DNA of 64,000 nt from Oscillospiraceae bacterium (GCA_017458335.1 JAFTFT010000038.1:1-64000); one strand, 5' to 3'. Counted from the stretch's first letter, positions 34,915-44,534 are shown. Numbers and translations: made by a program. Notes: generated from the sequence alone by a model not told the origin.

Positions 34915-36030
34915 ATGAGAAGAAAAATCATCGAGCTGAAAGGAATCACCAAAGCCTATGACGGTGAGACGGTGCTGGATCACATCAACCTGGATATCTA
35001 TGACAACGAGTTCGTGACGCTTCTCGGCCCAAGCGGATGCGGGAAGACCACGACGCTTCGGATCATTGCCGGCTTTGAGCAGCCTGACGAAGGGGACGTG
35101 CTGTTTCTCGGAGAGGACATTGCTTCTTTGCCTCCTTATCGCCGCAACGTCAACACCGTGTTCCAGCGCTATGCCCTCTTCCCCCATCTCAACGTCTTCG
35201 AAAACATCGCCTTCCCCCTGCGCGTGAAGAAAGTTCCGGGGGCCGAGATCGAGCAGAAGGTCACCGAGATGCTGCGCCTGGTGGCGCTGCCGGGGTTTGA
35301 GAAGCGCTCGGTGACGAGCCTCTCCGGCGGTCAGCAGCAGCGCGTTGCCATAGCCCGGGCCCTGGTGTCGCAGCCGAAGGTTCTGCTTCTGGACGAGCCT
35401 CTGGCTGCCCTGGACGCGAAACTCCGCAAGGACATGCAGGCGGAGCTGCACAAGATCCAGCGGGCTTCCGGGATCACCTTCATCTTCGTGACCCATGACC
35501 AGGAGGAGGCACTGAGCATGTCCGACACCGTGGTGGTCATGGCCGAAGGCCTGATCCAGCAGATCGGGACGCCCACGGATATCTACAACGAGCCGCAGAA
35601 CGCCTTCGTGGCGGACTTCATCGGGGAATCCAACATCGTGAGCGGCGTGATGCTGGAGGACCGGAAGGTGAAGTTCCACGGGCAGGTGTTCGAGTGCGTG
35701 GACGAGGGCTTCGGGAAGAACGAGCCCGTTGACGTGGTGGTGCGGCCGGAGGACGTGGACATCGTCCCGGAGGACAGAGGCCAGCTCAGGGGCGTGGTCA
35801 CCAGCGTGACCTTCCTGGGGGTGCACTATGAGATCATCGTGGACGTGCAGGGCTTCAAGTGGATGATCCAGACCACGGACTTCTGCGCGGTGGACTCGCA
35901 CATCGGGCTCAGCATTGAGCCGGACGCCATCCAGATCATGCACAAGTCCAAATACTCCGGGATGTTCGGCGACTACAGCAGCTTCTCCAACGAGTTTGAC
36001 GAGCTGAGCGACGCGGAGGAGGAAGAATGA
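34915..36030 (+). CDS. potA: Spermidine/putrescine ABC transporter ATP-binding protein
   Basis: A 371-residue ATPase with Walker [10 protein letters not shown] (residues 38-46), the Q-loop, signature LSGGQQQR (136-143), and Walker B VLLLDEP (157-163). It has a C-terminal TOBE-type regulatory domain and an acidic tail ending DAEEEE. PotA energises polyamine import at the inner face of the membrane. The ATG at 34915 has GGGAGG. An in-frame ATG at 34867 lies within the attenuator and is unlikely. Overlaps potB by 4 bases. Codon use from about 35.4 kb is strongly G/C-ending, unlike neighbours. Confidence 0.95.
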   Translation: MRRKIIELKGITKAYDGETVLDHINLDIYDNEFVTLLGPSGCGKTTTLRIIAGFEQPDEGDVLFLGEDIASLPPYRRNVNTVFQRYALFPHLNVFENIAFPLRVKKVPGAEIEQKVTEMLRLVALPGFEKRSVTSLSGGQQQRVAIARALVSQPKVLLLDEPLAALDAKLRKDMQAELHKIQRASGITFIFVTHDQEEALSMSDTVVVMAEGLIQQIGTPTDIYNEPQNAFVADFIGESNIVSGVMLEDRKVKFHGQVFECVDEGFGKNEPVDVVVRPEDVDIVPEDRGQLRGVVTSVTFLGVHYEIIVDVQGFKWMIQTTDFCAVDSHIGLSIEPDAIQIMHKSKYSGMFGDYSSFSNEFDELSDAEEEE

Positions 36031-36899
36031 AGAAGAACAATGCGCTGAAGCACGTGCAGCGGGCGGTGCTGGCGCCTTACGGGGTGTGGGCGCTGCTGTT
36101 CATCGTGGTGCCGCTGTTCTTCGTGGCGTATTACGCGTTCACGGATGCTTCCTTTCATTTCACCACCGATAACATCACCCGCTTCTTCACGGCGAAGAGC
36201 CAGGTCACCGATGCCGCCGGTGGGACCAGAGAGGTCCGGACCTACCTGCTGATCTTCTGGAGGTCGCTGAAGCTCGCGATCATCTCGACGGTGATCTGCC
36301 TGCTGCTGGGCTATCCCACGGCGTATATCCTCTTCCGGGCCTCGGAGCGGACGCAGAAGATCCTCATCACCCTCATCATGATCCCGATGTGGATGAACTT
36401 CCTGATCCGGACCTACGCGTGGATGACGATCCTGCAGGACACGGGCATCCTCAACCGGATGCTGGCGCGGATCGGTCTGGGACCGATGCACATCATCGGG
36501 ACGGAGACGGCGGTGGTGATCGGGATGGTGTACGACTACTTCCCGTATATGATCCTGCCGATCTACTCGGTGATGGCGAAGCTGGACATGAAGCTGGTGG
36601 AGGCGGCGAAGGATCTGGGCTGCAACGGGTACAACGTGATGAAGCGGGTGATCTTCCCGCTGAGCCTGCCGGGGGTGATCTCGGGGATCACGATGGTCCT
36701 GATCCCGTCGATCAGCACCTTCTACATCTCCCAAAAGCTCGGCAACGGCAAGTTCTACCTCATCGGCGATGCCATCGAGGGGCAGTACACGGCCAACAAC
36801 CTGCACTTCGCCGCGGCGATCGCGCTGCTGCTGATGATCGTGCTGCTGGTGTGCATGGCGCTGATGCAGCGGTATGCCAATAAGAAGGCGGTGGCCTGA
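36027..36899 (+). CDS. potB: Spermidine/putrescine ABC transporter permease PotB
   Basis: A 290-residue membrane protein with six helices and the permease EAA loop ([23 protein letters not shown]) that docks on PotA. The N-terminus [20 protein letters not shown] is typical of PotB. It forms the translocation pore with the PotC part of the next gene. Overlaps potA by 4 bases and potCD by 1 base. Very G/C-rich third positions. Confidence 0.94.
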   Translation: MKKNNALKHVQRAVLAPYGVWALLFIVVPLFFVAYYAFTDASFHFTTDNITRFFTAKSQVTDAAGGTREVRTYLLIFWRSLKLAIISTVICLLLGYPTAYILFRASERTQKILITLIMIPMWMNFLIRTYAWMTILQDTGILNRMLARIGLGPMHIIGTETAVVIGMVYDYFPYMILPIYSVMAKLDMKLVEAAKDLGCNGYNVMKRVIFPLSLPGVISGITMVLIPSISTFYISQKLGNGKFYLIGDAIEGQYTANNLHFAAAIALLLMIVLLVCMALMQRYANKKAVA

Positions 36900-38839
36900 T
36901 GAAGTTAAGTTCCAAGATCTTTACGGCGCTGATCCTTGTGTTCCTGTTCGCGCCGATCGTGATTCTGCTGGTGTTCTCGTTCAACGCTTCGAAGAGCCTG
37001 AGCGTGATGTCCGGCGGCTCGCTCTACTGGTACCGGGAGCTGTTCCGGGACGCCGAGACCCTGGGCGCGGTGCGCAACACCCTGGTGCTGGCCGTTTCGG
37101 CGGCGCTGATCTCCACGGTGATGGGCACGGCCGCGTCGGTGGGGATTCACCGGCTGCGCAGCAAGGCAGTGCGCCTCGGCTATGAGCAGGTGACGAACAT
37201 TCCGATGATCAACCCGGACATCATCACGGGCATCTCGCTGATGCTGATGTTCGTGTTCGTGGGACGGCTCTTCGGCGCGGCCACCAGCCTGAACTTCTGG
37301 ACGATGCTGATCGCGCACATCACCTTCGGGGTGCCGTACGTGATCCTTCAGGTGCTGCCGAAGCTGCAGCAGATGGACGAGAGTCTGGCCGAGGCGGCGA
37401 TGGATCTGGGCTGTACGCCGCTGCAGGCCTTCTTCAAGGTGGAGATCCCGGAGATCATGCCGGGCATCGTCACGGGGATGATCATGGCCTTCACGCTGAG
37501 CCTGGACGACTTCGTGATCAGCTACTTCACCTCGGGCAACGGCTTCGAGACCCTGCCGATCCGGATCTACAACATGACCAAGAAGACTGTGACCCCGAAG
37601 ATGTACGCGCTGAGCACGATCATCTTCTTCACGATCCTGGCGCTGCTCATCATGTCCAACCTCATCGACACCTCGGCCCCCGGCGTGGCGAGGCCCATGA
37701 GGCGGGAACGCACGGCGGAGCAGAAGAAGCGCCTGCGCCTCGCCGGCGGGATCGGAGGGGTGCTGGCCGCGGGGATGATCGCCCTGATGATCATCGGGGC
37801 GCCGGACCACCCGGTGCTCAACGTCTACAACTGGGGCGAGTATATCTCCGACGGGTCCGAGGACTGCTTCAACACCATCCGGGGCTTCGAGCAGTGGTAC
37901 AGGGAGAACTACGGCAGCGAGGTCGAGGTCAACTATACCACCTTTGCCTCCAACGAGGACATGTACGCCAAGATCGCCAGCGGCGCGGTCAGCTACGACG
38001 TGATCATTCCGTCGGACTACATGATCGCCCGGATGCGGGACGAGGGCATGCTGCTGCCGCTGAACTTCGACAACATCCCCAACTACGAAAACATCGGGGA
38101 GAGCTTCCGCGGGCTGTACTATGACCCGGAGAACCAGTACACGGTGCCCTATACCTACAGCTTCGTCGGAGTCATCTGGGACGCCGAGCGCGTCGACGAG
38201 GCCGACACGGGAGACTGGGACCTGATGTGGAACGAGAAGTATAAGGGCGACATCCTGCAGTTCAACAACTCCCGCGATGCCTTCGCCACGGCCCAGTACA
38301 AGCTGGGCCTGGACGTGAACGACCCGGATCCGGAGAACTGGAGCCGGGCGCTGGAGGAGCTGAAGACGCAGCAGCCGCTCGTCAAGAGCTACGTCATGGA
38401 TGAGATCTACAACATGATGGAATCCGGCGAGGCCGCGGTGGCGTCCTACTACGCCGGGGACTACTTCACCATGCTGGACGCCCAGGCCGCGGGGGTGGAC
38501 CTGCGCTTCTATGTCCCGGAGCGCACCAACTACTTCATCGATGCCATGTGCATCCCCTCCTGCTGTCAGCAGAAGGAGCTGGCCGAGGCCTTCATCAACT
38601 ACATGCTGGAGGAGGAGCCCGCCGTCGCCAACGCCGAGTATATCATGTACGGCTGCCCCAACCGGGTGGTGTATGAGTCCGAGGAGTACGCCGAGGACAT
38701 GGGCGAGGAGGCCATGGAGATTCTCTACCCAAACCTCGACGACTTCGCCGAGAAGTATAACCGCTTCGCCTACCGCAACCTCGACCCCGAGACCCTCAGC
38801 CTCGTCAACACCCTCTGGGAGGAGCTCAAGATCAACTGA
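36899..38839 (+). CDS. potCD: Fused polyamine permease PotC and binding protein PotD
   Basis: A 646-residue protein. Residues 1-265 are PotC with six helices and the EAA loop SLAEAAMDLGCTPLQAFFKV. Residues about 265-304 hold a charged linker and one more helix (IGGVLAAGMIALMIIG). Residues about 305-646 are the PotD-like binding domain (VLNVYNWGEYISDGSED; SYDVIIPSDYMIARM; YYAGDYFTMLDAQAAG). The extra helix should place the binding domain outside, tethered to its permease. This replaces a separate lipoprotein. No frameshift at the joint. Confidence 0.94.
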   Translation: MKLSSKIFTALILVFLFAPIVILLVFSFNASKSLSVMSGGSLYWYRELFRDAETLGAVRNTLVLAVSAALISTVMGTAASVGIHRLRSKAVRLGYEQVTNIPMINPDIITGISLMLMFVFVGRLFGAATSLNFWTMLIAHITFGVPYVILQVLPKLQQMDESLAEAAMDLGCTPLQAFFKVEIPEIMPGIVTGMIMAFTLSLDDFVISYFTSGNGFETLPIRIYNMTKKTVTPKMYALSTIIFFTILALLIMSNLIDTSAPGVARPMRRERTAEQKKRLRLAGGIGGVLAAGMIALMIIGAPDHPVLNVYNWGEYISDGSEDCFNTIRGFEQWYRENYGSEVEVNYTTFASNEDMYAKIASGAVSYDVIIPSDYMIARMRDEGMLLPLNFDNIPNYENIGESFRGLYYDPENQYTVPYTYSFVGVIWDAERVDEADTGDWDLMWNEKYKGDILQFNNSRDAFATAQYKLGLDVNDPDPENWSRALEELKTQQPLVKSYVMDEIYNMMESGEAAVASYYAGDYFTMLDAQAAGVDLRFYVPERTNYFIDAMCIPSCCQQKELAEAFINYMLEEEPAVANAEYIMYGCPNRVVYESEEYAEDMGEEAMEILYPNLDDFAEKYNRFAYRNLDPETLSLVNTLWEELKIN

Positions 38840-38866
38840 AATATAAGATATAGGAGAGTAAACAGA

Positions 38867-39466
38867 ATGAATATGATTTGTTTTGACCTCGAAGGCGTTC
38901 TGGTGCCGGAAATCTGGATCGCGTTTTCGGAAGTCAGCGGGATTCCCGAGCTGCGGCGCACCACCCGGGACGAGCCGGACTATACCAAGCTGATGAACTG
39001 GCGCCTGGGCATCCTGCGCGAGCACGGGCTCGGCCTGAAGGAGATTCAGGAGACCATCGCGAAGATCGACCCGCTACCGGGCGCGAAGGAGTTTCTTGAC
39101 GAGCTGCGCAGCACACAGCAGGCGGTGATCATCAGCGATACCTTTTCACAGTTTGCCGGGCCGCTGATGAAGAAGCTCGGCTGGCCGACGCTCTTCTGCA
39201 ACGAACTGACCGTCGGGAGCGACGGCATGATCGACGGCTTCCGCCTGAGAATCAAGGACACCAAGCTCTCCACCGTGCGGGCTTTCCAGTCCATCGGCTA
39301 TGAGACCATCGCCGTCGGCGACAGTTTTAACGATCTGGACATGCTGCTGGCCAGCAAAAAGGGCATTCTCTTCCGCACCACCGAGGAGATCAAAAAGGCC
39401 CATCCGGAGCTTCCCTGCTGCGATACCTATGATGAGCTGATGAAGGAGATCATGACCGCCTGCTGA
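38867..39466 (+). CDS. thrH: ThrH-like phosphoserine phosphatase/homoserine phosphotransferase
   Basis: A 199-residue HAD protein. Motif I is CFDLEGVLVPEIW, the ThrH form in which DxEGxL replaces DxDGT. Motif II is in VIISDTFSQF, motif III Lys in RLRIKDTK, and motif IV is AVGDSFNDLDML. ThrH of Pseudomonas dephosphorylates phosphoserine and can move phosphate to homoserine. AGGAGA precedes the ATG. Only 27 bp after potCD, so probably in the same transcript. Confidence 0.9.
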   Translation: MNMICFDLEGVLVPEIWIAFSEVSGIPELRRTTRDEPDYTKLMNWRLGILREHGLGLKEIQETIAKIDPLPGAKEFLDELRSTQQAVIISDTFSQFAGPLMKKLGWPTLFCNELTVGSDGMIDGFRLRIKDTKLSTVRAFQSIGYETIAVGDSFNDLDMLLASKKGILFRTTEEIKKAHPELPCCDTYDELMKEIMTAC

Positions 39467-39475
39467 GCGGCAAAA

Positions 39476-39526
39476 CAGAAACCGGCCCCCTCTCCATTTC
39501 GGAGAAGCGGTCCGGTTTCTGCTTTA
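39476..39526. terminator. Bidirectional terminator
   Basis: CAGAAACCGG (39476-39485) and CCGGTTTCTG (39512-39521) enclose an inner TCTCC/GGAGA stem; CTTTATG follows. It separates thrH from the convergent kinase gene. Confidence 0.8.
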
Positions 39527-39561
39527 TGATGATTGAATTCTCTGCTGCCGTGGGAAAGTGT

Positions 39562-40500
39562 TCATTGGCTTTTCAGGAAGTCCAGGACCTGCTCCCGGCT
39601 CTTCAGCGCGGTCGCGGCGCCGACCGCCGTGGTGCAGATGGCTCCGCAGGCATTGGCAAAGCGCAGTGCGGCCTCCGTGCCGCTGCCGCGCAGAAGCTCA
39701 CAGGCAAAACCGGCCACGAAGTTGTCCCCCGCTCCGGTGGCATCCACCGCATGGATCTCACAGGGCGGAAGCGAGATGCTTCCCTCTGTTCCGCGATAAT
39801 AACAGCCTTTCGCGCCCAGCTTGACGATCACGTTCTTCACGCCGCAGTCCAGAAAGACCCGGGCCATCTCCTCAGGGGTTTCCCGGCCGCTGTAATAGCG
39901 GGCCTCGTCCTCATTCGGCGTGATATAATCGATCAGCGGCAGAAGATCGCGCAGATCCTCCAGCCCGAGGAAGCGGAAGTTCGGCAGCTTGGTGTCCGCG
40001 ATCACAAGAAGCCCCTGCTCCCCTGCCGCGCTCAGAACGCCCCGGATCACATCCACATCATCAAACGGCGCCCGGAACAGAGAGCCGAGAATCAGCGCAC
40101 GGGCCTTCCCGAAACAGCCGCGGTACCGCTCCGGATGGAAGTTATAGGTATGCGAAGCATTCGTGATGGACTGGCGGCTGCCATCGTCGCGCACGAACAT
40201 CGTTGTCACCGGCGTCGGATGGTCCGCCGAGCGCACGATCAGGGACGTATCCACGCCGCAGCGTTGAAGCGCGTCCGCCACCATGTCCCCAGCTCCGTCC
40301 TCGCCAAGGCCACAGAGGATCGCGGTCCGAAGGCCGAGCTTAACCCCGGCCATGGCCTCGTTCACCGCCTCGCCACCCACGTTCAGGCTCCCCGAGGCCG
40401 CGCGGTACCCGGAGGCCGAAACCGGCTTCGGATCAAAGCCCTTGATGATCGAATCCACCAGCGCCATGCCGACGCAGATCAGGTCATATTCTTTCTTCAT
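39562..40500 (-). CDS. PfkB family carbohydrate kinase
   Basis: A 312-residue protein with the PfkB signatures: LNVGGEAVNEAMAGVKLG near the start and DATGAGDNFVAGF at residues 253-265, containing the catalytic base Asp259. It phosphorylates a sugar or nucleoside with ATP. The substrate is unclear, and no sugar transporter is adjacent. The start at 40500 is the first with family similarity; the ribosome site is modest. Divergent from the DUF4428 gene. Confidence 0.9.
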   Translation of the reverse strand: MKKEYDLICVGMALVDSIIKGFDPKPVSASGYRAASGSLNVGGEAVNEAMAGVKLGLRTAILCGLGEDGAGDMVADALQRCGVDTSLIVRSADHPTPVTTMFVRDDGSRQSITNASHTYNFHPERYRGCFGKARALILGSLFRAPFDDVDVIRGVLSAAGEQGLLVIADTKLPNFRFLGLEDLRDLLPLIDYITPNEDEARYYSGRETPEEMARVFLDCGVKNVIVKLGAKGCYYRGTEGSISLPPCEIHAVDATGAGDNFVAGFACELLRGSGTEAALRFANACGAICTTAVGAATALKSREQVLDFLKSQ

Positions 40501-40618
40501 TCCTGCAATCCGCCTTCTGATCTGAGATCTGAATTTCAGGTAGTCAACGCACAAGACTTGTGCTATACTGATTGTATAACAAACCGACCGGGAATACAAG
40601 ACACAGAGAGGAGCCAAC

Positions 40619-41470
40619 ATGGGACTTTTTGATAAGAAATACTGCGATTTCTGCGGCGAGAAGATCGGCCTGCTGGGGAACAAGAAGCTCGAAGACGGAA
40701 ACATGTGCAAAACCTGTGCCGCCAGACTCTCGCCCTGGTTCAGCGATCGTCGGCACAGCACCAAAGCCGAAATCCAGGCCCAGCTGGATTATCGCGAAGA
40801 GAACAAAACCGCCGTCGCCGCCTTCCACCCCACCCGTAAACTCGGGAAATATACCAAACTCCTGCTGGATGAGGAGGCAAAAAAATTCGCCGTTACCGGC
40901 GCTTCGGATCTTGTGAAGGCCAATCCGGACATTCTGGACTATTCCCAGGCAAGGGACTGCCGTCTGGACATCGATGAGAGCCGTCATGAGCTCAAACAGA
41001 AGGACGCCGAGGGCAAGCTTGTCAGTTATGATCCGCCGCAGTACGAGTATTCCTATGACTTCCACGTGGAGATCGATGTGGAGCACCCGTATATCGACAC
41101 GATCCGCTTCAGCCTGTCCAACGGCTATATCAAGACCGGCGACCGCCCGTCGCTTCCGACCGCAGGCGCCTGGCAGGTCAACACCGCCGACGGCATGAAT
41201 ACCCGCATGCAGGACTATTATGCCATGCTGGACCTGGGGAATGAGATCAAGGCCGCGGTGGATGAGATGCGCTTCGGCCCCGCCCCGGCGCCCGAACAGG
41301 TCCCGGGCATGGACACGATGCCGGACGGAATTCCGCAGCCGGATTCGGAGCCGTCTGCTATACCGGCCGCCCCTCCGAAAGAAGCCGTGGTCTGCCCCTG
41401 GTGCGGCCTGACGACGATCCCGGACGATAACGGCTGCTGTGAATTCTGCACCGGAACGCTCTTCTCCTGA
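40619..41470 (+). CDS. DUF4428 protein with two zinc ribbons
   Basis: A 283-residue protein. Residues 1-50 form a DUF4428-type zinc finger (KYCDFCGEKIGLLGNKKLEDG, then MCKTCAARLSPWF). The middle is a beta-rich domain (YSYDFHVEIDVEHPYIDTIR; LPTAGAWQVNTADG). After a proline-rich linker comes a C-terminal zinc ribbon (VVCPWCGLTTIPDDNGCCEF). Such proteins are common in Clostridia and have no known function. GAGGAG precedes the ATG. Single gene with a strong terminator. Confidence 0.82.
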   Translation: MGLFDKKYCDFCGEKIGLLGNKKLEDGNMCKTCAARLSPWFSDRRHSTKAEIQAQLDYREENKTAVAAFHPTRKLGKYTKLLLDEEAKKFAVTGASDLVKANPDILDYSQARDCRLDIDESRHELKQKDAEGKLVSYDPPQYEYSYDFHVEIDVEHPYIDTIRFSLSNGYIKTGDRPSLPTAGAWQVNTADGMNTRMQDYYAMLDLGNEIKAAVDEMRFGPAPAPEQVPGMDTMPDGIPQPDSEPSAIPAAPPKEAVVCPWCGLTTIPDDNGCCEFCTGTLFS

Positions 41471-41548
41471 ACTCTGTCCGGCACCGGTTATACCGATTCA
41501 CCGGATTCTTTCCCGCATGATGTCTGTCTTTTTCTCCCCTTTCCTTCG

Positions 41549-41585
41549 AACGCAGGAGCAGGTGTCCCCCTGCTCCTGCGTTTTG
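41549..41585. terminator. Bidirectional terminator (GGAGCAGG family)
   Basis: AACGCAGGAGCAGG pairs with CCTGCTCCTGCGTT, then TTGTGTT. Closely related hairpins recur at 48084, 49831 and, weaker, 46557 and 51490, each beside an adhesin tail. Confidence 0.85.
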
Positions 41586-41587
41586 TG

Positions 41588-41881
41588 TTATGCGTTTTCT
41601 TTCCAGCGGCAATAAGACTTCACCATCAGCATCGCCCCAGCCGTGGCCATGATGGAGACCGCTGAGTGCCGTAAAGAGCGTGGTTCTGCGCCGGGCGGGC
41701 ACATCAGCCAGCCGTTTTCTTTCTTGTCTTCTTCGGCTTCGTCGATTGCTTTCAGGTCCATCACGTAGAACTGCAGCTTGTCTGAAAAGCGATATCTCTC
41801 ATCGTCCTGTAGCGCATACTTTGTGAAGAAGCGCCTGTGCTCCGGAAACAGCGTATAATCCATGATGGCAATCTGGATCAC
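41588..41881 (-). pseudogene. Rpn transposase-like fragment joined to an adhesin sortase tail
   Basis: The frame encodes 97 residues. Residues 1-57 are the middle of an Rpn/PD-(D/E)XK family transposase-like protein (MDYTLFPEHRRFFTKYALQD; KLQFYVMDLKAIDEAEEDKK). The rest reads through the 3' flank of that gene into a degraded LPXTG-type anchor end, SIMATAGAMLMVKSYC, with a KENA tail. The LPXTG motif itself is lost. No catalytic part of Rpn remains. This is copy 1 of a composite found again at 43445-43862 and 46594-47152. Confidence 0.75.
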
Positions 41882-41927
41882 GGACTGAAGCCCGTCAAAC
41901 CAGAAGCCTTGGAGTCAGAATCTTAGA

Positions 41928-42761
41928 TCAAATAACTGACTCTGCCAGCAACTTTACACTTCCCATGACTTCATTCCAAGTCAGTTCACCGACAAAGAAG
42001 GATTCCTTTCGGAAGTTTTCCCACTGTCGTCTCATTACATTGTCAGCTTCAACCGTCTCCAAAATACTCCTGAAATCTGTAATTTGATCTGCGGTATTCC
42101 GTTCACTGCTCGTAGCAAGGAACGCCATCTTGAGGATCGTCGGATCAAACGGTTCCTGCCGGCTGATAACATAAATATCGTAGAAGTCTCGCATCCTGGT
42201 ATTCGCTGTTGCACGAGCCATGATTGTCTCCAGCTTTTCCGCCAACAGCGTTTCCAGATTGTATGTCCAGAGGGAAATTGCCCGGTCTTCAAACATCAGG
42301 TTGTAGGAATACTCCACTGCTTCTGGTGTAATGACATTTCCAGTAGAGATATCAATTTTGATTGTATTTCGAAGATTATCCAATGTGGCTTCCAGCATAA
42401 AACGAATACCAGGATAATCATGCATCTCCATGATGTCTGTGACCTTTGTGATGGTGAAATGGACGCCATCCGGAATTTCGACGGCGATAATCTCTTCAAC
42501 GATCTTTACCGCATTTTCTTTGGAAAGCTCCAAGGATTTCACGGTGGTGTCTATGTCCATCGTTGCTCGCATGTCCAGACCAACAACAGAAGAAACCAGC
42601 ATCCCGCCTTTCAGGATGAAGTTATTTCGGTACTGGGACAGGGCAATACGCTCAAGAAAGCGTTCCATGATGAAATTTCGGATCAGTGTCTGTGCTTTTG
42701 TGCTGTCTCCTCCGGATAGGTTTCTGATTTTTGCTTTCAGTCGCGTTGCTGTCCTGATCAT
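41928..42761 (-). CDS. abiEii: AbiEii/AbiGii family nucleotidyltransferase toxin
   Basis: A 277-residue protein with the family core FILKGGMLVSSVVGLDMRAT followed by MDIDTTV (the DxD metal site), and later LWTYNLETLLAEKLETIMAR and RMRDFYDIYVI. AbiEii toxins transfer nucleotides, for instance to tRNA acceptor ends, and halt growth, giving phage defence as type IV toxin-antitoxin systems. Its ATG overlaps the antitoxin stop by 4 bases. Complete in length, probably functional. Confidence 0.93.
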   Translation of the reverse strand: MIRTATRLKAKIRNLSGGDSTKAQTLIRNFIMERFLERIALSQYRNNFILKGGMLVSSVVGLDMRATMDIDTTVKSLELSKENAVKIVEEIIAVEIPDGVHFTITKVTDIMEMHDYPGIRFMLEATLDNLRNTIKIDISTGNVITPEAVEYSYNLMFEDRAISLWTYNLETLLAEKLETIMARATANTRMRDFYDIYVISRQEPFDPTILKMAFLATSSERNTADQITDFRSILETVEADNVMRRQWENFRKESFFVGELTWNEVMGSVKLLAESVI

Positions 42762-43351
42762 AGCATTACCTCAGTATATGTCCTCATAACAGGCTCGATA
42801 TGAAACTCCTTTGCGTATGCCATCAGATGGCTCAGATTCTTTTGACTGCCAGACATGTATTCTTTCATTGCGTACTGAAAGATCTGTACATCCATAGAAT
42901 CCTTATACCGGAGAATGTCGCAGATGGTTCGTTCCTTATCATAAACGCGGACTTTATTGCCAAAACCGGTTTGAACCTCTACAACACCCAGATCAGCAAC
43001 ATACGGCTTCACCTGATAGACGCGAATGCCTTTATTGCGCAGATGAGAGGCGTTATACCCTGCTTTCACCGTCACACTTGTATTCTTTGGCTCACGTTCC
43101 ATAAGTTCATGGAGAAACAGAGCCGTTTCATGCGAAAAAACGATACGGCTGTTGGATAAGGAAAGCAGATATAGTTCGTCCGGCCAAGCATCTGCAGCAA
43201 GATATATGCCCTGAGCAACACGCTCCATATTCCGTTTGCTGACGTATTCTGCAAGTGTCGGCTTTGAGACCCCTTGCTCCAGTACCTGGGATGTACGGAG
43301 ATACCCATTTCCGTTTTTAACAAGATTGTCCAGGATATCAAATCGATCCAT
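42758..43351 (-). CDS. abiEi: AbiEi family antitoxin
   Basis: A 197-residue protein. The N-terminal winged helix (LVKNGNGYLRTSQVLEQGVS, then KPTLAEYVSKR) binds DNA. The C-terminal domain follows with YLLSLSNSRIVFSHETALFL and KERTICDILRYK, typical of AbiEi/DUF4095-type antitoxins. It should neutralise AbiEii and repress its own operon through the inverted repeat at 43361-43405. AAGGTG precedes the ATG. Confidence 0.92.
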   Translation of the reverse strand: MDRFDILDNLVKNGNGYLRTSQVLEQGVSKPTLAEYVSKRNMERVAQGIYLAADAWPDELYLLSLSNSRIVFSHETALFLHELMEREPKNTSVTVKAGYNASHLRNKGIRVYQVKPYVADLGVVEVQTGFGNKVRVYDKERTICDILRYKDSMDVQIFQYAMKEYMSGSQKNLSHLMAYAKEFHIEPVMRTYTEVML

Positions 43352-43360
43352 ATGATCACC

Positions 43361-43405
43361 TTACTCTCACGCTCTTGATAATAGCAGATAAGAGCGTGAA
43401 AGTAA
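43361..43405 (-). promoter_or_regulatory. AbiEi operator and promoter
   Basis: TTACTCTCACGCTCTT (43361-43376) and AAGAGCGTGAAAGTAA (43390-43405) are inverted repeats matching 15 of 16. On the minus strand TTTACT and TATTAT, 17 bp apart, form the promoter: the -35 lies within one half-site and the -10 between the two, so repressor binding would block it. Confidence 0.8.
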
Positions 43406-43444
43406 AGTGCAAATAGTAGCAAACTGAAATAAAAGTTCGTCCTT

Positions 43445-43862
43445 TAGGATTTCCAGCGGCGTTAGAACTTCATCGTCAGGATCGCCCCTGCCGTAGCTGT
43501 CATGAAACCGGCGAGGCAGTGAACAGCGCAGGTCCGATTCCGCGTCAGGGCTGGCACATCAGCCAAACGCAAGCGCTCGTGCTTGCTTCTCCTGTATTCC
43601 GGACGCTATCAGTTGCTGTTCATGCCTGATACTTCGCCATGTTCTCAGAGAGCTGAAGTGTCGTCATCCTCAGTCTCTTTGCGCCGTCTTCCGCGGAAAG
43701 CACACCATCTCTGACCAGCTCATAAATCATATCCTTCTTGCCCTCCGCGCGGCCTTCCGCTCGGCCCTCTTCTTTCATCTCCATATCATGAATCATCATA
43801 ATCATATACTCCGGCCTCCTGGATTCATTATACTCAAGCTCTGTGAACAATTCAAGAAGCAA
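43445..43862 (-). pseudogene. Decayed Rpn 3' end plus decayed adhesin tail (copy 2)
   Basis: From 43862 leftward a frame encodes the C-terminal part of an Rpn-type protein (LLELFTELEYNESRRPEYMI; EGRAEGRAEGKKDMIYELVR), with a stop at 43620. A different frame continues as QLIASGIQEKQARALAFG and stops. The GGCTGATGTGCC flank follows, then a heavily mutated version of the LPXTG tail down to about 43445. The region is non-functional debris of the same composite as copies 1 and 3. Confidence 0.7.
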
Positions 43863-44085
43863 CGCCCATCAAATGAACGGTAATGCTATTAGAATTTTGC
43901 CCTGCGTCATTGCCGCCATCCTGCTCGTCTTCCTCAGGGTTCTGGGGATCATTTTTAAGCTTATATTTGAGGTTTTCCAAGGTATCTGGAAACAATTTTC
44001 TCTTTTTCTACTTTCTGTATGAAATCGAGGCTTTTCTTACCTTGACAGACATGATAAAATGTAATTGTAGTTGGGTATTCGCATC

Positions 44086-44179
44086 CCAGTGAGGATCAGC
44101 CGATCCCGTCTAACGAGGACCGGGATGCCCTCAGAAAGATAGGGCAGAAGCGAAGTACCCTTATATCCGCTCGGACTGG
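44086..44179 (+). ncRNA. Structured leader RNA of the 95-residue gene, copy 1
   Basis: CCAGT...ACTGG closes about 94 nt with at least two inner hairpins: ATCCCG/CGGGAT and GCCCT/AGGGC (loop CAGAAAGAT). A GAAGCGAAGTACCC stretch is identical in both copies. A -10-like TAAAAT lies at 44055-44060. Riboswitch class not recognised. Confidence 0.5.
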
Positions 44180-44246
44180 TATAACCGTTGATTTTGGTCC
44201 GGATAGATTTGAAATTTTGATTGATTAAGTACCAGGAGGTGAAAAC

Positions 44247-44534
44247 ATGCTCACATTTGAAGATGCAAAAAGAGTCGGTACGCTTGCCTGCCTGGACAAG
44301 CTGGGGAGAGATTTTGTAAAACAGCACAGGGACACTGCATGCTCAGCATACGGAGATCATGATGGACATGCTTTCTGCTTTGTGGGCATAAGCGACACAC
44401 CGGATACCCCTTGGGATGGTGGTGCAATTGTCTTGGACAATTCTTCAAAATTCCCCTATATGGCCAGTTGCAATGTGGCCTATGACACCGGCGCGATCAC
44501 ATTCCTTGATTGCGTTCTCCCAAACAGGCAATGA
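44247..44534 (+). CDS. Conserved 95-residue protein of unknown function, copy 1
   Basis: A 95-residue protein with no signal or membrane segment. It begins LTFEDAKRVGTLACLDKLG and has a central YGDHDGHAFCFVGISDTP, then WDGGAIVLDNSSKFPYMASC, and ends PNRQ. The second copy at 50469 differs by one conservative change (V to I near the end), although much of the surrounding DNA is decayed. AGGAGG lies before the ATG and a terminator follows. I do not recognise the family. The retained leader, start signal and coding sequence argue that it is expressed. Confidence 0.8.
   Translation: MLTFEDAKRVGTLACLDKLGRDFVKQHRDTACSAYGDHDGHAFCFVGISDTPDTPWDGGAIVLDNSSKFPYMASCNVAYDTGAITFLDCVLPNRQ

Noticed and set aside
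36905..39025. A 706-codon open frame on the minus strand opposite potABCD and thrH
   Set aside because: It is the mirror of genes with very G/C-rich third positions, has no ribosome site or family similarity, and is rich in His/Arg/Val as expected for an antisense shadow.
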